Part shown: positions 54,438 to 64,000 of the stretch, piece after piece
Layout: the number at the start of each line of letters is the position of its first letter
Position numbering within the stretch: position 1 is the first letter of the stretch
Assembly: GCA_008080565.1 (NCBI GenBank)
Contig: VIKE01000003.1
Location: forward strand, 1-64,000
Direction: 5' to 3'
DNA length: 64,000 nt
DNA from: Rhodocyclaceae bacterium
Lineage (GTDB): Bacteria; Pseudomonadota; Gammaproteobacteria; Burkholderiales; Rhodocyclaceae
Notes under the pieces: model-generated
What the model was told of the DNA's origin: nothing
Databases searched by the model: none
Seen by the model: only the letters and a program-made list of their open reading frames with translations
Translations under genes and position numbers: made by a program

Positions 54438-57400
54438 GCCGCATCCGTCAGTTTATGGAACGAAGAAACTTCCATCGCTCCCAGACGAGAACCAACCTCC
54501 TCGGGGGCAATCAGGCGTCTGGTTTCGCTTTCCGCATACATGAGGTTTCCGCCGATTTCCCGAGCCACGACATAGGAGGGGAAGTAAGCAAAATCGTTCT
54601 TGTAGTTGGGTTCATGCCCCGTGATGATGAGTTGGAACTTGCCTCTCTTGCCTTTGACGCTATCCAAGGCATCCGTGATGAGACGCTTGTCGGAAAGGTG
54701 AGAGAAGGCTCCGTCGATGATGACGAACTGCGTCCTCATGCTGCGGACACGCTTGCGAGCGGCATTGCTGACATTCTGTCGTTGAAGTTCCCGCTCCGTC
54801 ACATAGTCAGCCATCTTGACGATCCAGAGCAGGGACATCGCAACGCCCTGACCAGAAGAAACCATGTTCTTTTCGAGTTTCAGAGACTTGTGGCTAATGG
54901 ATGGAATGCATACGCGAATCGTCGGTTCAAGAATGACATTCTTGTAGAACTCTTCGCGAATTTCCTTCCTCATATTTTTCGTATAGCGGGAACGAAGGGC
55001 TTCATCGTCGCCGAGATTTTCGCTGTTCTTCTCGCTCTTCTCGACCTTGTCGACAATGCCTGTCAGGACTGTTCGGACATCGCCCATGTCCGCAACTTTC
55101 GCTTCAATATCGAAGCCGGCAGAGATGATTTCGCCAGAGGCGAAGTCGCGGACAGGCTTGAAGACAGACCTCATTGCCTCGAAATTGGTTGGCAGGCGGC
55201 GAGTGAAGTTTTCCAGCCATGAGCCGATGTTTTTCCACTCCTCTTCAAGGTGAGTGCTTGCTGTTTCGTTTGCTATCCGACTCTTGTCGAAGTTTTCGGT
55301 TGTCGCATCAATCATGCGAACCAGTACGCCGATATCTTCCTTGGAGCCTTCCAGACCGATTCGCATCTGCTCGTTCAGGGCGATGGTTGAATCCCCCTTG
55401 ACGCGGTCTATTTCGCTGGCAAGAAGACTCCTTGCCGACTTCAATGTGCTTCGAGCCGTGTTGACCTCATGTTTCATGGTCGCAGCCTCGATTTCATCGA
55501 GAGGACTTCTCATCGAGAGAATAGCTTTCACCATATCGTCTACCGATGTGGCAAGCCGCACTTCTTGAGCAGCAAGAGACAACGGATGTTCTGCTAAACG
55601 CTCCAACGAAATGGGAGCGGGGATAACCTCTGCCGTCGCCACTTCCTTATACTTCTTCCGCAACTCACGGATGAAGTTATCGATATCTGCGATTGCCGAA
55701 AGGAGTTTGAGACCGCTCGCTTCCATTATCGATTTGGACTCTTCCAAAGCGGGGATGCGCTTTTCAATGATGTCATTCAATTCAGGCGTGATGACCGCAA
55801 GTCGAGTCTCGATTTCCTGTGGACGCTTGTCTCCCGACTTGACGAATGATTCCGCGAGTTCGAACCTGAATCCCTTGCGTTTCTCGGCAGCCTGTTTTGC
55901 TTCAAGGTAATGCGTTTCCTTGGTTGCGGCGGTTTTCATGAAAGCGGGACCGCCCGCATCGATGAACCTTCCAATGCTCTTCAATTTGGGGATTTCCGTT
56001 GCTTTTTCGCTCGCTGTTCTAAAAGCCGTTTGCAGGGCTTCCCGTTTCTCAGTGAGCGACTGGGCGTCCGCTTCATAACGGGAGTGCAATTCGCCCGACA
56101 ACCTTGCTTTCTCTTCCGCTGTGGCAAGTGCTTCGGCGAGTTCGTCTTCCGAGGTGTCGCCCATCAAGCCGCGATATTCGATTGTGGCTCGAATGGAGTC
56201 GCCGGCTTCTTCCGATGCCCTGTCTCTCAAACGCGGCAAGGCTTCTTCAAGTTGCGATGTCTCTTCCTGCAATGCTCCATCCTTGGCAGGGAAGCCTTTC
56301 TCGATAGCCTCCCGAGCCTTGCGAGCAACGATGGCTTCCTGTCCTTCGGGGTCGAGTGCCTCGAATCGCTTTTGCTTTTCCCCAAGGGTCTCGTTTGCCT
56401 GATTGATTTGGGTATCAAGGGTTTCCTTTTCCCGCTCGACCAAGGTTGGGTCTAACAGGCAATCGACAGGACGAGTCCTTACGCCAACCAACCATGTTCT
56501 TGCCACGGAGCCGTCATAGGCGATATCCGTGCTGCGGCAGAATTCGGCAAGTTCGGACGAGACGAAGACGGGAGACTCAATCCCCTTCGTCGCCAGCATG
56601 GAAGCGACTTCAGCCGCCCGTTCGGCGGTTCCATAGACAGGAGAGAATAGAAGAGCCGAGAACATCGACAGGACACGCTCTTTTCTGTCCTGCTGCAAAC
56701 CGATTTCATCGATGAATGCGTGCAGGGGCTTCGCATCCGTTCCCGCTAGGTCGAGGACTTCACGGGCTACCTTGCCTGGTGCGACCGCAGCCTTATCGAG
56801 ATCCGCTCTGCGAGCTTTCAGGTCTCTGATGTGATCGCCAAGGTTGGCTATTTCCGTCGAGAGAGCAGTCCGTTCCTGCGAACGCTTCTCCAACCACGTT
56901 TTCGGGTCTTCATCCTTGCCATACGCCTCTGCAAAGGTGTGCAGCGAGGACAAGGCATCCGCCATTGATGCCCGTTCAGCGGTAATGGTTGAAACTCGCC
57001 TATCTGAATCAGCAAGTTCTTTCTTGACCCGACCAAGCAAACCTTCGGGGTTCTCGTTCCCAAATCTGTTTGCAAAAGCCTGAACACGGGGACGCAACTT
57101 CTCGATGTTTTCCGCTTTCGCAGTCAATGTATCGAAAGCCTTCTTGTCCGTCTCGGCTTTACCCTTGGCATTCTTGGCATTATCGGTAGCAGCCGCCAAC
57201 TTTTCCCTGTTGGCGTTCAATTCCACTTCGGCGTTGCCCTTTACCTCTTCCAACGCTTCGGCATACTCCAAAGGGTCGGCATCTTCCCCATGTTTTGTCA
57301 CGAACGCCTGCCATTCCTCGAAGCTGTTCTTATTCAAGGCGACGTTTTGTCGGTGTGCCGAGAGGGTCAAGTCGGCAGTGGAAAACTCCTTTTCCGCCTT

Positions 57401-58984
57401 TTGCCCTGTCTGGAACGGTGAACTAAGTTCTTCCTCGGAGAAAAGACCACTATCGCTCATGCGACGGTATTCGGCTTGTTGCAATCCGATTTGCTGTTGC
57501 TCGTTTTTCAGGTTGACGGATTCCTGATGCAGAGCGTTTCTCCGTTCAGAAAGAACAGTTCGTTGACCATTGAGCGTGTCAATTTTTTCCGTCAGTTGGC
57601 GATGTTCGATTCTTGCGGGATTCGTGTCGCCGTATGCCTCAACCCAATCGAAAGCATCTTTGACGAGTTGGGTTGCCGATGCCCTCGTAAATAAATTTTT
57701 GAAGTTGGTCGTTGCCGCCAACCAAAACATCGCGGCGTTCAGGTCATATAAGGTTGTTGCCGGACCTCTCTGCGATGTAGTAGCAGCCTCTTTCGAAAAA
57801 CTATAGACATTAAAATCAATTAGTTGAGAATTATCGGCGGAGATGGTTAAAGTCTTATCCATGCCGTCTCTATCATTCACATTACTTGGTTTTTCACCTG
57901 TAAACAGTTCGAATGCTCTATCAGGCAAGAACCAGTTTCCCCCCTGCATCACCATCGAACGAATGAGGATGGGAGCCTCTTCGGGAGGCTGACGCAATAG
58001 CCCAGGAATCGGGTCGTCCACCACGACAGCCTTCAATGCCGCATGTTGAAGCGAAAATTCGGCGACCTTGCGTTCCGTTGTCTCTTTTGCTTCTACGACG
58101 GCATCAGCCTTCGTCTTGACCCGTTCAAGTTCTTCGAGGACTCGTTTTGTCTTCTCCAAGTCGTCAGTGGTCTTCGCGGTGCGAACCTTCGCCTTGATGA
58201 TTCCTTGAACCTTCTGATGAATGACATCCTCGATGCCTCGTTCGTCGGCATATTCCTCGACGCTGCCCATCATGTCGACGAGAAGTTCGGGAGCCAGCCG
58301 TTCATAAAAGACAGCTTCCGAGAATTGCTTGCCGCGAGGCGGATTGACATCGAAATATCCGCTGCTGCCTTCGGCTCCCTTCGCCTTCTGATAGACAAGC
58401 TGCTGTTCGATGCTTGGCATGTCGAAGATGCCCGAGACATGCTCCCGCCAATTGACGCGGGTGTCCTCCCGTTGCGTTGCGGGGAAGCGACCAGGCATAA
58501 CTGACAACTTGTCGAGAAAATCCAGATTTCCTGTCAGCGTAATCCTGTTTCCTTCACGTCTACCGATTGGGCAATCCTCCAAGGTTCCGCGATAAGCGTA
58601 GACCTTGAATGTCCCGCTCTCTCCAGCGTTTCCATACAAGCCAAAGACCATCGGTGTCCCGCCTGCGTCGCCACCCGATTGAACAACCAAGTCGACAGGG
58701 GAATCGTCTTCAACCCAAATGTAGGTCTCGATTCGGATGTGGGTGTAATGCCCTGTCGATTGCGGAGCAAAGTGGTTCTTGCGAAGTTCGTGAATGCTCT
58801 TGTCGTGTGCAAGCAGTGCGAGGATGGTAAGAACGAGTGTGCTTTTGCCTCGACCGTTCGGCATGTTGATTGCCGTGTTCTCGCTTTTGAGGTCGAAGAC
58901 TTGGAAAGTCCAGTCGGGACGCCAAGGGTCTTCGCGCCTGCTGTTCATGAAGTTGGAAACCTCGATTTTGTTTATGAGCGGCAT
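54434..58984 (-). CDS. jetC: Wadjet SMC/MukB-like ATPase JetC
   Basis: A 1516-residue SMC-like ATPase that extrudes DNA loops. Walker A is NMPNGRGKSTL (residues 40-50). A huge coiled coil rich in Glu, Lys, Arg and Ala runs from about 280 to 1250 with a hinge-like break around 690-830. The C-terminal head has VSSGQGVAMSLLWIVKM (signature) and TQFVIIDGAFSHLSDKRLI (Walker B and D-loop). GGGAGGG precedes the ATG. It is long for JetC, which may indicate a subtype. It follows jetB by 14 bases. Confidence 0.93.
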   Translation of the reverse strand: MPLINKIEVSNFMNSRREDPWRPDWTFQVFDLKSENTAINMPNGRGKSTLVLTILALLAHDKSIHELRKNHFAPQSTGHYTHIRIETYIWVEDDSPVDLVVQSGGDAGGTPMVFGLYGNAGESGTFKVYAYRGTLEDCPIGRREGNRITLTGNLDFLDKLSVMPGRFPATQREDTRVNWREHVSGIFDMPSIEQQLVYQKAKGAEGSSGYFDVNPPRGKQFSEAVFYERLAPELLVDMMGSVEEYADERGIEDVIHQKVQGIIKAKVRTAKTTDDLEKTKRVLEELERVKTKADAVVEAKETTERKVAEFSLQHAALKAVVVDDPIPGLLRQPPEEAPILIRSMVMQGGNWFLPDRAFELFTGEKPSNVNDRDGMDKTLTISADNSQLIDFNVYSFSKEAATTSQRGPATTLYDLNAAMFWLAATTNFKNLFTRASATQLVKDAFDWVEAYGDTNPARIEHRQLTEKIDTLNGQRTVLSERRNALHQESVNLKNEQQQIGLQQAEYRRMSDSGLFSEEELSSPFQTGQKAEKEFSTADLTLSAHRQNVALNKNSFEEWQAFVTKHGEDADPLEYAEALEEVKGNAEVELNANREKLAAATDNAKNAKGKAETDKKAFDTLTAKAENIEKLRPRVQAFANRFGNENPEGLLGRVKKELADSDRRVSTITAERASMADALSSLHTFAEAYGKDEDPKTWLEKRSQERTALSTEIANLGDHIRDLKARRADLDKAAVAPGKVAREVLDLAGTDAKPLHAFIDEIGLQQDRKERVLSMFSALLFSPVYGTAERAAEVASMLATKGIESPVFVSSELAEFCRSTDIAYDGSVARTWLVGVRTRPVDCLLDPTLVEREKETLDTQINQANETLGEKQKRFEALDPEGQEAIVARKAREAIEKGFPAKDGALQEETSQLEEALPRLRDRASEEAGDSIRATIEYRGLMGDTSEDELAEALATAEEKARLSGELHSRYEADAQSLTEKREALQTAFRTASEKATEIPKLKSIGRFIDAGGPAFMKTAATKETHYLEAKQAAEKRKGFRFELAESFVKSGDKRPQEIETRLAVITPELNDIIEKRIPALEESKSIMEASGLKLLSAIADIDNFIRELRKKYKEVATAEVIPAPISLERLAEHPLSLAAQEVRLATSVDDMVKAILSMRSPLDEIEAATMKHEVNTARSTLKSARSLLASEIDRVKGDSTIALNEQMRIGLEGSKEDIGVLVRMIDATTENFDKSRIANETASTHLEEEWKNIGSWLENFTRRLPTNFEAMRSVFKPVRDFASGEIISAGFDIEAKVADMGDVRTVLTGIVDKVEKSEKNSENLGDDEALRSRYTKNMRKEIREEFYKNVILEPTIRVCIPSISHKSLKLEKNMVSSGQGVAMSLLWIVKMADYVTERELQRQNVSNAARKRVRSMRTQFVIIDGAFSHLSDKRLITDALDSVKGKRGKFQLIITGHEPNYKNDFAYFPSYVVAREIGGNLMYAESETRRLIAPEEVGSRLGAMEVSSFHKLTDAA

Positions 58985-58998
58985 CTGTCCCTCCCGGG

Positions 58999-59808
58999 TT
59001 ATTGTTGTTCGTTTTGGTCTGCCACGGTCTCGCCAAGTAGCAATGCAGCCGTTTCACGGCTCGCCAAAGATTGCTTGGGCGGCAAGAGATAGGAAACCTC
59101 ATGAGAAGAGTTGTCTGCCATCTCGATAGCAGCAAGGACGGTTTGTCGCCATTCATCCTTGTTCCCCGTTGCCTCAATCATTCCCGATTGCTCCATGACA
59201 TTTAGGAAGCGTGCAGCCCAAGTGGAAATCTTCCCCTTGTCCTTCCAGAAATGATCCCAAACGACGCCCGCTTCACCTTCGGGTCTTCCTGAGTTCCCCA
59301 TCTTCTCGATGCCCGAGGAGAGTTCCTCGACGAAAAGACGCTTGGAGACGAAGGCTTCGGAATAGCGGCTGACTTCGGACGGCAAGCGGTCAATCTTTTC
59401 GTAGAAGAACCATTGCAGCGTCAGCCAGAGACGGGCTGTCCAGAAAATCGTCTCGTGCTTCTTCGCTTCCCTGTCGCCTCCGCGACCATCTCGCATCGCT
59501 TCGATATACCAACGGTTGTCGACATAAGGGGCAACATCCTCGCCACGCTTGCGGGTCAAAACCCAAATCGTGTTCGGGGTTCCTGCTTTCGGAGGTATGC
59601 CGAACTCGATGCCATCCCTATCGACGAGAGAGAAGCCCTGTGCGTTCAGGAAATCTTCGAAGTCGTTCAGGGCTGACGAATTGCAATTAGCGAGGATTCT
59701 CGCGACCTCTCGTTCGCCATCCCGTAAATTGCGACCCGGCGGATTGCCTGAAATTTCCCTCCAGCGGAGCAGGTAGGCAAAGACGATACCGATTTCGGTG
59801 GGGTTCAT
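58999..59808 (-). CDS. jetB: Wadjet kleisin-associated subunit JetB (MukE-like)
   Basis: A 269-residue winged-helix protein that corresponds to MukE/KITE subunits. Conserved-looking helices are EVARILANCNSSALNDFEDFL and TARLWLTLQWFFYEKIDRLPSEV. It should dimerise and bind JetA and the SMC heads. It overlaps jetA by four bases and ends 14 bases before jetC. The identity rests on gene order, length and fold-like pattern rather than on sharp motifs. Confidence 0.88.
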   Translation of the reverse strand: MNPTEIGIVFAYLLRWREISGNPPGRNLRDGEREVARILANCNSSALNDFEDFLNAQGFSLVDRDGIEFGIPPKAGTPNTIWVLTRKRGEDVAPYVDNRWYIEAMRDGRGGDREAKKHETIFWTARLWLTLQWFFYEKIDRLPSEVSRYSEAFVSKRLFVEELSSGIEKMGNSGRPEGEAGVVWDHFWKDKGKISTWAARFLNVMEQSGMIEATGNKDEWRQTVLAAIEMADNSSHEVSYLLPPKQSLASRETAALLLGETVADQNEQQ

Positions 59809-61202
59809 AGATTTTCCTCCGTGAGGAACATCAACGGGTCGGAACCTGTGAAATGCAAACCCGCAATGCGTGTGTCGAATGTTTCTCCCGTAATACCCAC
59901 GACGATTCGGAAACCTTCGCCGTCGAGGTGTTCAGGAGCGGAATAGACGCCGAAGAAATCGGCAGGGGTCTCGCCAGCTTCCAGCGAGAAACCGACATCG
60001 GAAATCATTTCGGAGAAGGTCGTTGGACTAGCCTTCAGCCTGTCAATCACCATCGCCCGATTCCGCAGGATGAAATCCATTAGCCTGCTATGGCTTGCGA
60101 CACGGTCTGGCTCGAGGTTGAAGGTGGAAACGGGAATATGTTTCTCGCCCTCAGCCAAAGTGGTGAAATCCACGGAACCGACCATCAAGGAAGGATGGAA
60201 GAAGTTCGAACCCGTTCCCCAAGGCATCAGTTCGGCAAGGATGGCTTCCAGCCGTAGCAAGTCAGGAACGGTGGACGGAACGGTCATCGAATCGACGATA
60301 GACAGGAAGGGGATGCCTTCCCCGCCTGTCGACCTCGCCCGTTGAGCAGTTTCAAGGAAGCCCACGAAACGGCGGGACAACGCCTCGACGTTCTGCATGA
60401 CCAACTCGATTTCGGTTTGTAGGTTGCCTATGGAGTAGGAAACGGGATTTCTTTCCCGCCACATTTCAAACGACTCTCTTGTTCCAGCATCGAATATCTT
60501 GGAGCAAGCCTGTTTGACGACTTCAGTTGCGTCCCTCAAGGCTCCTGCAATACCTGGACCGTCATCAATGAGCATGTCGCGAAGTTCAGCGAGAGTCGGG
60601 CGTTCCAAGGCGGAGGAGAGTTGTTTGTTCTTCGATGCGATTTCAAGAATCATCATCTTGCAGAAACGGGGAATGTCGGCGAATTGTCCTCGCTCGATAG
60701 CCTTGACCAACTTTTCTGCATCGATATCGCTGTAAAGCCAACTTTCCTTCATCGCCGAAATACGAAGAAGGAGCCGAGCGTTTTCCGTCAATTGGACTTG
60801 GGAAAAACCTCTTGCCTTCTCGACGAGGGGAGTCGATTCCTTGGTCAAGCCGAAGGTGATTCCACCTTCCCCATCTTCGACCCCGTATCTGATTTCCCTT
60901 TCGTGAGCCAACGAATCGATGACGAAATCCAAGTCCTCTTCAATTACCGTCGAAACCCGCTTTCGCATTGCGGAGAGAACCTCCCCAATGGGAACAAACG
61001 AAGGTCCGCGGTCCATCTCAATCTCGCGGAGCGTGTCCAGCAGGAGGAGAGCAAGGGCAAGCATGTGTCCAGAGCGTTCCTGAGTCTCGGGAACGTAAAC
61101 ACCTGTCTCTCGGCGGCTCTGGTGCAGGTCTACGAGCCGAGATATGGCGGCCACAAGACGAACGTCGTGGGGTATTGAGGAGGATATCGAAGGGCGGCTC
61201 AT
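59805..61202 (-). CDS. jetA: Wadjet kleisin subunit JetA (MukF-like)
   Basis: A 465-residue, mostly helical protein, the first gene of the Wadjet operon. The N-terminal region is a winged-helix domain (VIEEDLDFVIDSLAHEREIRYGVEDGEGGITFGLTKE) and the centre a helical kleisin arm (NLQTEIELVMQNVEALSRRFVGFLETAQRA). It should bridge the JetC heads. The identity comes from its place before jetB, jetC and jetD and from a MukF-like domain order. Confidence 0.9.
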   Translation of the reverse strand: MSRPSISSSIPHDVRLVAAISRLVDLHQSRRETGVYVPETQERSGHMLALALLLLDTLREIEMDRGPSFVPIGEVLSAMRKRVSTVIEEDLDFVIDSLAHEREIRYGVEDGEGGITFGLTKESTPLVEKARGFSQVQLTENARLLLRISAMKESWLYSDIDAEKLVKAIERGQFADIPRFCKMMILEIASKNKQLSSALERPTLAELRDMLIDDGPGIAGALRDATEVVKQACSKIFDAGTRESFEMWRERNPVSYSIGNLQTEIELVMQNVEALSRRFVGFLETAQRARSTGGEGIPFLSIVDSMTVPSTVPDLLRLEAILAELMPWGTGSNFFHPSLMVGSVDFTTLAEGEKHIPVSTFNLEPDRVASHSRLMDFILRNRAMVIDRLKASPTTFSEMISDVGFSLEAGETPADFFGVYSAPEHLDGEGFRIVVGITGETFDTRIAGLHFTGSDPLMFLTEENL

Positions 61203-61722
61203 CTCGAGGGAAAACTCCCGAATGTCATCACCTGAACTTAACGGTCATCCTCTTTTGTGTCAATCATGAAATACGATTCTTGAGATCATGCAGTCCGTTA
61301 AAGATAGCGCCAGAGCGGACATTAGACTTGCTCGTTAGGACTTGACCGGTGCGACTGTCGTTCAACGGCAGCAAAGGGCAGAATCTTGGTATGGTGGGAT
61401 AACGTCAAACGACCTGAGGCAGGGGCGTAACACTTATCTCCGCTCGTCGGCTGAAGCAGTCGGCCATTGGTCTCAATGTGGTGGTTATGCAGCGCTTAGC
61501 TGATAGTCAGCAAGGAAAGCGCCTGACCGGTGGCTTTCTCGTTCGGCAAATAGGAACCTCTAACTTAAAAGGGACCCTTGGAATGAAATCGCATCGCGTT
61601 CCTTCGACTAGATCGGCACAAAGCAAACTCTATTAAGCCTGTGTTTTGCCTGCAGCATGCATGTAGAATAAATAATTAGGCAGGCGATGAAGTGCTCTGC
61701 TACAAACACGGGACACTTGACC
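61203..61722. other. intergenic module boundary upstream of Wadjet and DUF2130 genes
   Basis: About 520 bases between divergent genes. It must hold the Wadjet promoter on the minus strand and one for the DUF2130 gene on the plus strand, which I cannot place exactly. Copy 4 of the boundary repeat lies at 61395-61425. Confidence 0.5.
61395..61425 (+). repeat. boundary repeat copy 4
   Basis: TAACGTCAAA (61400-61409, one change from the core), then CGACCTGAGG and CAGGGG at the same spacing as copies 1 and 2. About 20 bases on, CCGCTCGTCGGC matches sequence following copy 1. It separates Wadjet from the DUF2130/SIR2 genes. Confidence 0.65.
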
Positions 61723-63132
61723 ATGCACGAAATCATCTGCCCGCACTGCGGGAAAGCCTTCAAGATCGACGAGGCCGGTTATGCAGAAATCCTCAAGCAG
61801 GTACGCGATGCCGACTTCGAGAAGCAGCTGCATGAGAGACTTGAACTCGCCGAAAAGGATAAGCGCACCGCAGTTGAGCTAGCCGAAGCCAAACTCGCCA
61901 ACGAACTGCAGAATGCAGCTGCCGCCAAAAACACAGAGATCCAGGCACTTAAAGCTCAGCTCGATGCAGGTGAGGTAGCGCGCAAGCTTGCCGTGACCGA
62001 AGCGCTCAGCATTGTCGAGAAAGAACGCGATGCGCTAGCGAATCAGCTCGCACAGGCTCAGCAAGAGAAAGAGGCCGCCACTAAGCTCGCCGAGGCCAAG
62101 ATGCTGGCAGAGTTGCAGAGGAGCGAAGCTAGCAAGAATGCCGAGATACTGGCCCTAAAGGCGAAGCTCGATTCCATTGCCCTCAATCAGAAACTTGCAC
62201 TCGCCGATGCGCTCAGCGCGGTCGAGAGAGAGCGCGACGAACTCAAGAGCAGCCTTGAACGCGCCGCGCTTGAAAAGCAGCTCGCCGAGAAATCGCTCAA
62301 GGACAAGTTCGAAACCCAGCTCAAAGACCGAGACGAAGCCATCGAGCGTCTGCGTGACATGAAAGCGCGCCTCTCCACCAAGATGATCGGCGAAACACTG
62401 GAGCAGCACTGCGAAACGGAATTCAACCGTATCCGCGCCACCGCCTTCCCGCGCGCCTACTTCGAGAAAGACAACGATGCCCGCACCGGCAGCAAGGGCG
62501 ACTACATCTTCCGTGACTCGGACGAAGCAGGCACTGAGATTGTCTCGATCATGTTTGAGATGAAGAACGAGGGAGACCTCACTGCTACCAAGGGCCGTAA
62601 CGAAGACTTCCTCAAAGAACTAGACAAGGACCGTAACGAGAAGGGCTGCGAGTACGCCGTACTCGTTTCACTGCTCGAACCCGAAAGTGAGCTGTACAAC
62701 ACCGGTATCGTCGATGTCTTCCACCGCTACCCGAAGATGTACGTCATCCGCCCTCAGTTCTTCCTCCCCATCATTACCCTGCTGCGCAACGCAGCGATGA
62801 ACGCGCTCAAGTACAAATCCGAGCTGGCGCTGGTCAAGGCGCAGAACATCGACATAACTAACTTTGAGAACGAGCTCGAAACCTTCAAAGCCGCCTTCGG
62901 CAAGAATTACGAGCTTGCCTCTCGCCGCTTCCAGACCGCCATTGATGAGATCGACAAATCCATAGACCACCTTCAGAAAACCAAGGAAGCCTTGCTTGGC
63001 ACCGACCGCAACCTGCGGCTTGCCAACGACAAGGCACAGGACGTGACGATCAAGCGGCTGACACGTGGGAATCCGACGATGGCGGAGAAGTTTACAGAAG
63101 TTAAGAAGTCGGAGATGCCGAGTGATGGATGA
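61723..63132 (+). CDS. DUF2130 protein: zinc ribbon, long coiled coil and nuclease-like domain
   Basis: A 469-residue protein. It begins with a short zinc-ribbon-like piece ([15 protein letters not shown]), continues with a long coiled coil of Glu/Lys/Ala repeats (about residues 20-215) and then a DUF2130 domain: [36 protein letters not shown] and [16 protein letters not shown]. The block with Asp and Glu-X-Lys (FEMKNE) fits a PD-(D/E)XK nuclease. I chose the ATG at 61723, the start of the zinc ribbon. DUF2130 proteins are common in defence islands but without assigned function. Confidence 0.88.
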   Translation: MHEIICPHCGKAFKIDEAGYAEILKQVRDADFEKQLHERLELAEKDKRTAVELAEAKLANELQNAAAAKNTEIQALKAQLDAGEVARKLAVTEALSIVEKERDALANQLAQAQQEKEAATKLAEAKMLAELQRSEASKNAEILALKAKLDSIALNQKLALADALSAVERERDELKSSLERAALEKQLAEKSLKDKFETQLKDRDEAIERLRDMKARLSTKMIGETLEQHCETEFNRIRATAFPRAYFEKDNDARTGSKGDYIFRDSDEAGTEIVSIMFEMKNEGDLTATKGRNEDFLKELDKDRNEKGCEYAVLVSLLEPESELYNTGIVDVFHRYPKMYVIRPQFFLPIITLLRNAAMNALKYKSELALVKAQNIDITNFENELETFKAAFGKNYELASRRFQTAIDEIDKSIDHLQKTKEALLGTDRNLRLANDKAQDVTIKRLTRGNPTMAEKFTEVKKSEMPSDG

Positions 63133-63279
63133 GAAGAATGTCACAGCACAGCCGTTGCGCTTGGAACGATTCGTAGATCGCAGCAGAGGGATCGATGATG
63201 GGATGGGGAATTGTTCTGCATGCGGTGAATCATTTGTTCTGACATGGACAAATCAATTAGGTCGAGGAGGAAAATCTCG

Positions 63280-64000
63280 GTGACATCTTCTACTACAACT
63301 GACGCAGCTGCGCCTTCGGCGGCACTGCCTGCTGCAAGTGCCAAATCGCTATTGCCGATTCACGATGCCGCCCAGCAGGCGAGAAACCTGAGGCACGTTC
63401 TTCAGGATGATAAGCAGCGAATTGGCTGTTTTCTCGGGGCAGGCTGCCCGCTCGGCATCTACGACGCCGATGAACAAAAAAGCCTCGTTCTCATCCCCGC
63501 GGTCATTGAACTCACAAAGCGTATTGCTGATGGACTGCAGTCAGTAGACACAGCGCCAGGCGCCACCTCGAAGTTCAAAGAGAATTGGGATTTGTTGTGT
63601 TCCGAATGTAAGCCGGCAGACGGTCAAGACCCGACTGTTGAGGATGTTCTAACTGAACTCCGCACACTTTCAAATCGTCGTGGCAACGCCGAGATCCTCG
63701 GGATGAGCAAGAAGGACCTTAGCGAACTTGATGACAAGATCTGTGAATTAATAGCTGCAGAGGTGCGCAAACCGTTGCCAGCCTACCGCAACTCCTACAA
63801 CCGATTCGCATCTTGGGTTGGCGGCATCCACCGGAGCTCACCCGCGGAAATCTTCACTCCAAATTACGACCTACTTCTTGAACAGGCCTTAGAACAGCAC
63901 CTTCTGCCACACTTTGACGGTTTCGTTGGCTCACGTGAGCCTTGGTTTGACCTCGCCTCTATCGAGCATGACACGATCCCTGCACGGTGGACACGACTAT
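63280..64000 (+). CDS. SIR2-domain protein, 5' part (runs off window)
   Basis: The GTG at 63280 is nine bases after AGGAGG; an in-frame ATG at 63244 is a less likely alternative. The visible 240 residues contain the SIR2-like NAD-binding signatures IGCFLGAGCPLGIYD and EIFTPNYDLLLEQALE. SIR2 domains in phage defence deplete NAD to stop infection. The gene continues past the window end, so partner domains are unknown. It follows the DUF2130 gene by about 150 bases in the same direction and may form a two-gene system with it. Confidence 0.85.
   Translation, partial: MTSSTTTDAAAPSAALPAASAKSLLPIHDAAQQARNLRHVLQDDKQRIGCFLGAGCPLGIYDADEQKSLVLIPAVIELTKRIADGLQSVDTAPGATSKFKENWDLLCSECKPADGQDPTVEDVLTELRTLSNRRGNAEILGMSKKDLSELDDKICELIAAEVRKPLPAYRNSYNRFASWVGGIHRSSPAEIFTPNYDLLLEQALEQHLLPHFDGFVGSREPWFDLASIEHDTIPARWTRL

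Overview
The window looks like a betaproteobacterial chromosome, probably from Rhodocyclales. This is judged from the style of the class A penicillin-binding protein, the YajD/YjbQ pair and the high-GC codon use at 5.8-13.3 kb. A long mosaic genomic island enters this chromosome near 13.35 kb and does not end inside the window. I see no rRNA, tRNA or CRISPR array.

0-5.7 kb: a minus-strand operon for a tripartite ABC exporter. It runs TetR regulator, HlyD-type adaptor, FtsX-type permease, ATPase, a frameshifted periplasmic cytochrome c and a NodT-type outer-membrane factor, with a perfect palindromic operator in front of the TetR gene. 5.8-13.3 kb: chromosomal backbone with a broken zinc-ribbon membrane protein gene, an orphan contractile tail sheath, YjbQ, YajD, PBP1A, a thioesterase and the first 36 codons of a radical SAM gene.

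13.35-18.7 kb: three tightly packed genes cut the radical SAM gene. Two encode large tyrosine recombinases and one a small accessory protein. They match my memory of the gamma-mobile-trio (GmtY, GmtZ, GmtX) that mobilises defence-rich islands. 18.8-29.5 kb is defence-like cargo: a DUF2726 protein, an XRE regulator, a GIY-YIG protein, a membrane protein with a possible nuclease end, a five-gene operon (DUF2779 RecB-like nuclease/exonuclease, WYL regulator, a protein of 19-residue repeats, a UDG-like protein, a small Cys-containing protein) and an FtsZ-like protein with a Tat-type leader.

29.8-49.7 kb is metabolic and stress cargo: a cupin, an ECF sigma/anti-sigma/CnrX-like cluster, an electron-transfer operon (flavo-iron-sulfur reductase, membrane cytochrome b, octaheme cytochrome c) coupled to a CDF cation exporter, a glycine-zipper gene behind a textbook sigma-54 promoter, a secreted SNase-like nuclease, an SRAP protein, and a complete phosphite uptake and oxidation operon (ptxABCDE) behind a likely PhoB box. 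A complete IS21-family element with an 8-bp target duplication splits an Old Yellow Enzyme gene after its fifth codon. A glutathione peroxidase-like gene follows.

50-64 kb returns to defence: an HNH protein with an OST-HTH-like tail, a BRCT protein, a complete Wadjet operon (jetABCD) with a fifth overlapping zinc-ribbon/HTH gene, a DUF2130 nuclease-family gene and a SIR2-domain gene that runs off the window. A short repeat with core TAATGTCAAA occurs five times in the same orientation, always between cargo modules. It may mark how the island was assembled.
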